Below are positions 58,851 through 64,000 of a stretch of 64,000 nt of DNA, in pieces. A model generated the notes under the pieces. It had not been told where the DNA came from. It searched no databases and saw nothing but the letters and a program-made list of their open reading frames with translations. The stretch's first letter is position 1, and each line of letters opens with the position of its first letter. Origin of the DNA: Sinonovacula constricta (Eukaryota; Mollusca; Bivalvia; Cardiida; Solecurtidae); the NCBI GenBank assembly GCA_007844125.1, contig CM017567.1:12256428-12320427 (forward strand), written 5' to 3'. A program made the translations under genes and the position numbers.

Positions 58851-60443
58851 TGAGAGCACTCTTCCACCACCTCCTCAAATGGATGAAACTGATCTGCTGA
58901 CTTAGAAGACTTCACTTTGCCGCCACCATCAGAAGTCAACGAAGTTTCTCCCGAGGTAAAACATGCCTGTGTCATAATTATCATAGGCAGATCTTAGTAA
59001 GCCATTCAAACAATTTTTGACAAGTGACGTTAAAATATACACTTAAACAAATATTGAATCACGTCAGAAGTCCGAAACGATCGTCATATGCTAAGAGCTA
59101 GTCCCATTTTGTACGTAGTGTCAGTGAATCTGATTTTATGTAGGCTATAGACTGCTATTAATATATAAAAATATTTAAATATAGGTTGGTAATGCTTCAT
59201 TTATGGACCTGTCGTTTGATGTTGAGGACGAGATAGAGTCGGTCGTCTCCGTTTCTCGGCGGAGACAATTCTTCAGGACGGCGGGATTCGGTGGACTAGC
59301 TTGGAGAATGGTAGTCAGCATATGTCGACGGTCCTCTTTAGTAGCGTAGGTTATGCCTACGGTATTAAGGTATATTAGTAATAATAAATTGTCTTTCCCA
59401 TAACATCTTTTAATAGTATATGCTCTAAAACAAATACTATAAAAACTTGTCGATAAAATCTACAATATTTACATGCAACAAAATGTAAAAGAATGATGCT
59501 AAGTCAAAATCCAGTTGTTCATTAAGCAAATTTGTAGTCGTCGATTGTATTTATTTATTTATTTTTGGTTTCTTACTAACTGCCATCTTCATTTTAGCTA
59601 TGATAATGTGTAGGGTATTTTTTAACAGTCATGATATTTGTCTTGTAAAAGTCTGTTATTGTATTGTAGATTTATGGTTTGTTTGATTTCTGCACTTTCA
59701 GCGACAGAACAAGGGTTCAACTGTCTGGCGATGTACGTCTCCCAGCCGCGCCGTGAAGTGCCAGGTCACAGTGAAGTAGGTGGGAGACCGTTTCACCCAG
59801 TCACATGATCACACCCACCCCAGCGTTCCGGACAAAGGTTAATGTACTCCAATGTAGGCTGCTGTTATACATTGTTCGTTTGTTGCGTTATTTACATATT
59901 GCAATATGATTTTACTATTTCATCCAATTCGTATTTTCACGAATGTATGTATTGACGGCGATTTTTAAAACAGATTGTGATTAATCGCCTTATACGGTTT
60001 AAAGGTGGTATATATCAAAAATATATCATAATCCTGCAATAAATAATTAATTTTTGTTGCAATAATAGTTTAACTCATTTTTACATGTTTTGTAGCAATC
60101 GCGCATTGAAATAAGTTGCTTTGAATTCCTCCGAACCCACTGTACAAAATCCGACAGCTGTCGCTGCGCCTGATTTAGTTACATTTTTTCGAAGAGATTA
60201 TGCCATTTTATAACATGCTTTATGATCTTTTACTCTTATCTTAACTTACTCGCTTCTATTCATTTTCCAGGCTCCCACGCAAGTCTGAATAAAAAGGTCA
60301 GTGGAGTGTCGCTGGGTCTGTACCGCCTGATCCCTTTTCTGAACAGCGAGGCAGAGCTTAGCAGGAGAGCTGTGGAGACGGGGTCCTTGTCACGGTGGAT
60401 CGGTGTCCCGTTGGCGGAATTCTGGCTCTGTGGGACAGACTAG
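58850..60443 (+). pseudogene. FLYWCH-type zinc-finger gene, probably inactive
   Basis: Four pieces fit by phase: up to 58955, 59185-59310, 59702-59837 and 60271-60443. Together they read EDFTLPPPSEVNEVSPE, VGNASFMDLSFDVEDEIES, then GFGGLAWRMRQNKGSTVWRC, a second Cys eight residues on (SRAVKC) and later SHDHTHPS. The pattern G-F..L..W....N-K-G..WRC-x8-C-x16-HxH is the FLYWCH finger (DNA or protein binding; common near MULE transposases). Lesions: TAG at 59777-59779 between the second Cys and the His pair, and a frame change near 58903 between MDETDLLT and LEDFTLPPP. The last exon is open to a TAG at 60443. If the TAG is a sequence error, this could be a live gene. Confidence 0.5.
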
Positions 60444-61150
60444 ATTCCAAACAGCTGAACGTGTCGGCCTTTTTATATACAAAGTCAGACGAGCTTACAG
60501 AGGTTCGCGTTTAAAATGGACTATTAAAAATAAATCTCAACAACCATAAGTGTTAAAAGTACGTTTGCTTAAAAATTCTTACAAAAATAGTATGTTTTAA
60601 AAGCGACCAACAGCTCGCGAATATAGGCAGTTAAAACAAAGTTAAATGATTTCAAAATATCCGAAGACTGAAATACGTCCTTTGATGGGGTGGGGGTGGG
60701 TGTTCTAAAATGTCTAAGATGTGTTCTGAAGTGTCTCTGGACAAAAGGTTACTTGTTTTTAATGGCTTTATTAAGCTGACTATATGTATGAAAGTCAGAA
60801 AAATCCGAAACCTTTTGCAATAAAAGTTGTTGTTGAAAACTTGTTCAAATCTTCACAAATATTCCGAACCAGGCAAACATATACTTGATTATAAAATGCA
60901 GATAGATTACATTTGTACCTCTGTTTTCCCATCGAACGTCATTTGGATATGATAGGAAGGAAAATAATTATAAAAAACAGTCTTTTTATCTTAGTTTGTC
61001 AGCAAACAATCGTTGCAGTATTGTCAGAATTTATGCTTAACAAACATACATTAATATTGCCTGCATTGAGATTATAATTGGGTGTTCGAGAAAGTTCTGT
61101 GCATAATTTATATGTAAAGTATTTATGGAAGTTACAACTTAAACTATATT
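60444..61150. other. Intergenic, nothing recognised
   Basis: AT-rich with a short GGGTGGGGGTGGG run near 60690. Confidence 0.5.
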
Positions 61151-61159
61151 TTAGGCATA

Positions 61160-61270
61160 GTCTTCCGACTTCCGGCGAACAAAACGATCGTGATTTCTTC
61201 AGTATCATTGCACCAGATACATCTGAGGGCTGATTGTCCTGAGGACGGAATTACCCGAGGAGTTCTGATT
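61160..61270 (+). repeat. CpG-rich promoter-like repeat, partial copy 2a
   Basis: Second half only: TTCCGACTTCCGGCGAACAA, CATTGCACCAGATACATC, GAATTACCCGAGGAGTTC. A direct repeat of 61468-61585, about 306 bases apart. Confidence 0.75.
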
Positions 61271-61289
61271 GATTTTGTGACAGAAGGTC

Positions 61290-61585
61290 AAAACAAAGAT
61301 GGCAGCTCGGATGACAGCTCATTATATTACGATGCCAGTTAAACTTCATTTTGTGGCTGCTTCAAATTTAAATCATCCAAGTTTAATTTACAAAGAGCAG
61401 CAAACAGCACAGCTGTCAAACGACGCCATTGTTTATGTTTTTATGCGAACTACATTTTAAGCATCTTCTTCCGACTTCCGGCGAACAAAACGATCGTGAT
61501 TTGAGCAAGTATCATTGCACCAGATACATCCGAGGGATGATTGCCCCGAGGGAATTACCCGAGAAGTTCCGATTGGATCGAATGC
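61290..61585 (+). repeat. CpG-rich promoter-like repeat, full copy 2b
   Basis: Holds both halves. An open frame 61299-61460 (53 codons) starts MAARMTAHYITMPVKLHF, after AAAGATGG, and ends at TAA. The first ~25 residues resemble the frame in copy 1 (MAARVTAHYSTMPVNLQF), after which copy 1 shifts frame. Substitutions between the copies do not clearly favour silent sites, so coding is doubtful. Confidence 0.7.
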
Positions 61586-62215
61586 TGTAGACACAGCGGA
61601 TGTTGTACACTAGCCAGATGGCCTCGTGGGTCTGGCTAGCAGCATTGAACTGTTGTTCGGGCGGACAAATATTAGAAAGTCTTGTGGTCTTAGATACCAG
61701 TGATAATCTCTACAAAGTCTACAAAATTTGTACGGTTAGGTGATATTTCAGAATAAGATAGCCGGAAAAAAAATCTATGTCCGGGTATGAAGGGGGGGGG
61801 GGGGGGGGGGGTGCTCGCCCCGGTATATTTGGGCCTGCTATGGACACACATAGCTAATTTAAAAAAAAATGGGCCGTCCTGGTTTGGTCCATATTTGTTA
61901 GTGGGTCGGTCTGTATGTAAATCGAAGGAAAGCATCCTCAATAATTTGTGCTGTTATATATCTATTCAACATTGTACCAGATTCTTGAGGTAAACAAATC
62001 TAGTCACTAAAAATCTTAACTGAACATAATCTTGACATTCTAACATTAAAATTATGATAACTCATATGGACATGGTGGAGATCTAGATCAAAATGTTATT
62101 AGCTTTGACCTTGATATTGAAATTTACAAAACGCCATTTTACAAATGTGCATCTGCATAGGCCCAAAAATATTCCTCATATTTCTTTAGCATTTTTAATC
62201 ACAAAAACATTTCCC
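61586..62215. other. Intergenic with a G tract
   Basis: Contains an unbroken run of 20 G at 61792-61811. Otherwise nothing is recognised. Confidence 0.5.
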
Positions 62216-62375
62216 GCGTAAACAGTCGCGCCGCACATCATATAAGGGAGACAATAGAGACCACATAAGTTGCGTCCCTTTCCATGCTGACGCCATTACA
62301 GGAAGAATTGCGCCTTCGAAAAAATCAAAATGACCTTCAGTATGGACCTGCTTTGAGTCCGACGCCCCAAAGAAG
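62215..62375 (+). promoter_or_regulatory. Probable promoter and first exon of the right-end gene
   Basis: Locally CpG-rich (GTCGCGCCGCACATC, TTGCGCCTTCG), ending in a strong donor AAGAAG|GTAAGA at 62376. An ATG at 62284 opens a frame to the donor (MLTPLQEELRLRKNQNDLQY, then GPALSPTPQR). Its phase does not fit the main frame of the next exon, so it is either an upstream open frame or a sign of a missing exon. Confidence 0.4.
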
Positions 62376-63694
62376 GTAAGATTTATTTACGTGATATGTT
62401 TTTAAAACTTTAACTAGATTTGTCTTCCTAGTACCAAATTTTCCTGCCGAGTCTCAAGGCCTTGGAAATTTCGTTGGTGCCGCGTTGTGAGAAACAATAT
62501 CAAAACATCTTGTGTAAAGCTCGGATCCCAGGCAAAGTTTATAATCCGAAACTTCTTAACGTTTACGCGCTTTTGGTGCACCACTTTGCTGCCACACAAC
62601 GCCAATGTTGACAGAAAATGCCAAATTTGACATTGATTTAATAACTTGAATAAAATTGTCCAGAATTCCAGGCATCAACATAATTTTATCCTTAACAAAA
62701 GAAGACAGGCTGACCCAAATATGTTTGCTAGTATATTATGTATGGTGTCAGTGTTGTAACTGGAGTTACAGTCAAATAATAGTCCATAACAGTCCATAAT
62801 AAAGTCAATATCGCAGCAGAGCCCTAGAAATTTGGTCAATCTAGCAGAGAAATTGCAAGGCAATGGTTAAAACATGTTATTAAAAATACATTTCATCAGC
62901 CAAAAGTTTCATAGGACTGCACCTTCATGTCCCAAGATCTGTCCATGAATATGCCTGTGCTTTACGCAGCAGGCCCCATAAGATGTTTCACATACCAACT
63001 GTCATTTAGTACTGATACCTTGGCCTTATGCAGCAGGCACACGAAGGTGTAGAAGGGAGGTCATACATGACATGGATGTTTAGACAAAGATGCCAACCTG
63101 AAGAAAAGAATGCTGTTATATTGATATGTTTAACTACTTTGCACCAACTACAACAACAAGAAATAATAATAATTATTTCAACACCATTATTGGTGCAGAC
63201 CAAATAGATCCACTAGCCACAAACTGGACTGAATCCAGGTCCTGTTAAGGTACATGAACACTGACTGCATGTCATGTTGAGGACTTCCAGCACCTGCACT
63301 GTTGCCTCTATATGTTTTGCTGACAGGAAGGGCAGGCAGAACAACATTCAAATATAATTTTATATCAACCTTTACCCGTACCCTTGTGTTGCCATTTCTC
63401 GCAAAGATCACAGGAGACAACTTAATTTGTTTTGACTACTGGATGTAAACAACATACTCCTCACTCGTGGTGATTTGTTGTACTATTGTATGATACTAGG
63501 AAAAATATATACACGTTTTGAAGACTTACTGATGCATTTTTAAATTCGCTATTCTTTGTACTCTTGTTTGGAATTGGAAAATGATTAAAAAAAAGTCATT
63601 TTAATTAATTGTGCAATTTAGCAATTACTAAGAATAAATTGGTCAAAAAATTGATTAATTTCAGTAATGTTTTACTCTATATTTTCATTTGCAG
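62376..63694 (+). other. Putative first intron of the right-end gene
   Basis: Runs GTAAGA to TTCATTTGCAG. AT-rich; no intervening exon is recognised. Confidence 0.4.
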
Positions 63695-63697
63695 AGA

Positions 63698-64000
63698 ATG
63701 GAAATGGAGAATGATCCAGAAGATAATACCCTGGAAATGGAACATAGCTATGGTGGACCAGCTAGCAATAAAATCAGCAATCCAGCTACAATCGAGACAG
63801 AAACAGAGCTTTGTGCAGCACCTGTAGCCCAGAGAAGCAATCCAACTCAGGTTATTGAGGTTGAAGCTCAGTCTCCGATCAAGACCAAAGTTCAGCCACG
63901 TGTTATTGTCCTTGTTAAACCTTCAGGAGATGAGTCCAAAGTTGAGCTTAGCAGATTAACGAAGAGTCAGACTGTCGTAGCAACAAAAAAGGTGGTTGTA
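63698..64000 (+). CDS. Unidentified protein, N-terminal part (runs off the window)
   Basis: Acceptor TTTTCATTTGCAG, exon from 63695, ATG at 63698. Open for 101 codons to the window end: MEMENDPEDNTLEMEHSYGG, later IEVEAQSPIKTKVQPRVIVL and VVATKKVVV. It is acidic at the start and then hydrophilic, probably disordered. No domain is visible and no product is proposed. This start is the first Met in the only frame that stays open through the exon. Confidence 0.65.
   Translation, partial: MEMENDPEDNTLEMEHSYGGPASNKISNPATIETETELCAAPVAQRSNPTQVIEVEAQSPIKTKVQPRVIVLVKPSGDESKVELSRLTKSQTVVATKKVVV

Overview
The window is eukaryotic nuclear DNA. It is AT-rich, with GT-AG introns, long 3' UTR-like stretches, tRNA-derived SINEs and many tandem repeats. 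The gene content and the repeat style suggest a lophotrochozoan animal, most likely a bivalve mollusc. That assignment is inference; the sequence holds no species-diagnostic marker I can name with certainty.

Layout. (1) 598-5213, plus strand: the last four coding exons of a Rho GTPase-activating protein of the ARHGAP21/23 family. They carry the C-terminal half of the RhoGAP domain, a long disordered tail and the conserved C-terminal motif. A 3' UTR of about 3 kb follows. One base too many in the first exon breaks the frame. (2) 9.1-10.0 kb: a diverged partial copy of the last exon and 3' flank of the minus-strand gene in (4). (3) 14.58-23.65 kb: a 9-kb minisatellite with a 25-bp unit (roughly 360 copies), which has no stop codon on the minus strand and contains a near-palindrome in each unit. 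(4) 26847-57938, minus strand: a 17-exon gene rebuilt here by splice phase, coding for about 914 residues. It has two U1/matrin-type C2H2 zinc fingers near the N-terminus, a Tyr/Arg/Asp-rich middle, a charged coiled-coil and a Ser/Thr/Pro-rich tail. I could not name it. Its introns hold most of the window's minisatellites, several SINEs and a 1.3-kb fold-back element. (5) 58.85-60.44 kb, plus strand: a FLYWCH-type zinc-finger gene that looks inactive (frameshift and an in-frame TAG in the finger). (6) 62.2 kb to the end, plus strand: the 5' end of another unidentified gene, whose coding exon runs off the window.

Relations. The ARHGAP gene and the zinc-finger gene converge on the giant minisatellite. 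The zinc-finger gene and the FLYWCH gene diverge from an interval of about 0.9 kb. A CpG-rich repeat near 61.1-61.6 kb recurs at 12.95-13.2 kb in the same orientation, and the duplicated last exon at 9.1-10.0 kb lies at a similar offset. An old locus duplication that later lost its middle would explain this layout. No prokaryotic features, CRISPR arrays, rRNA genes or intact tRNA genes were seen.
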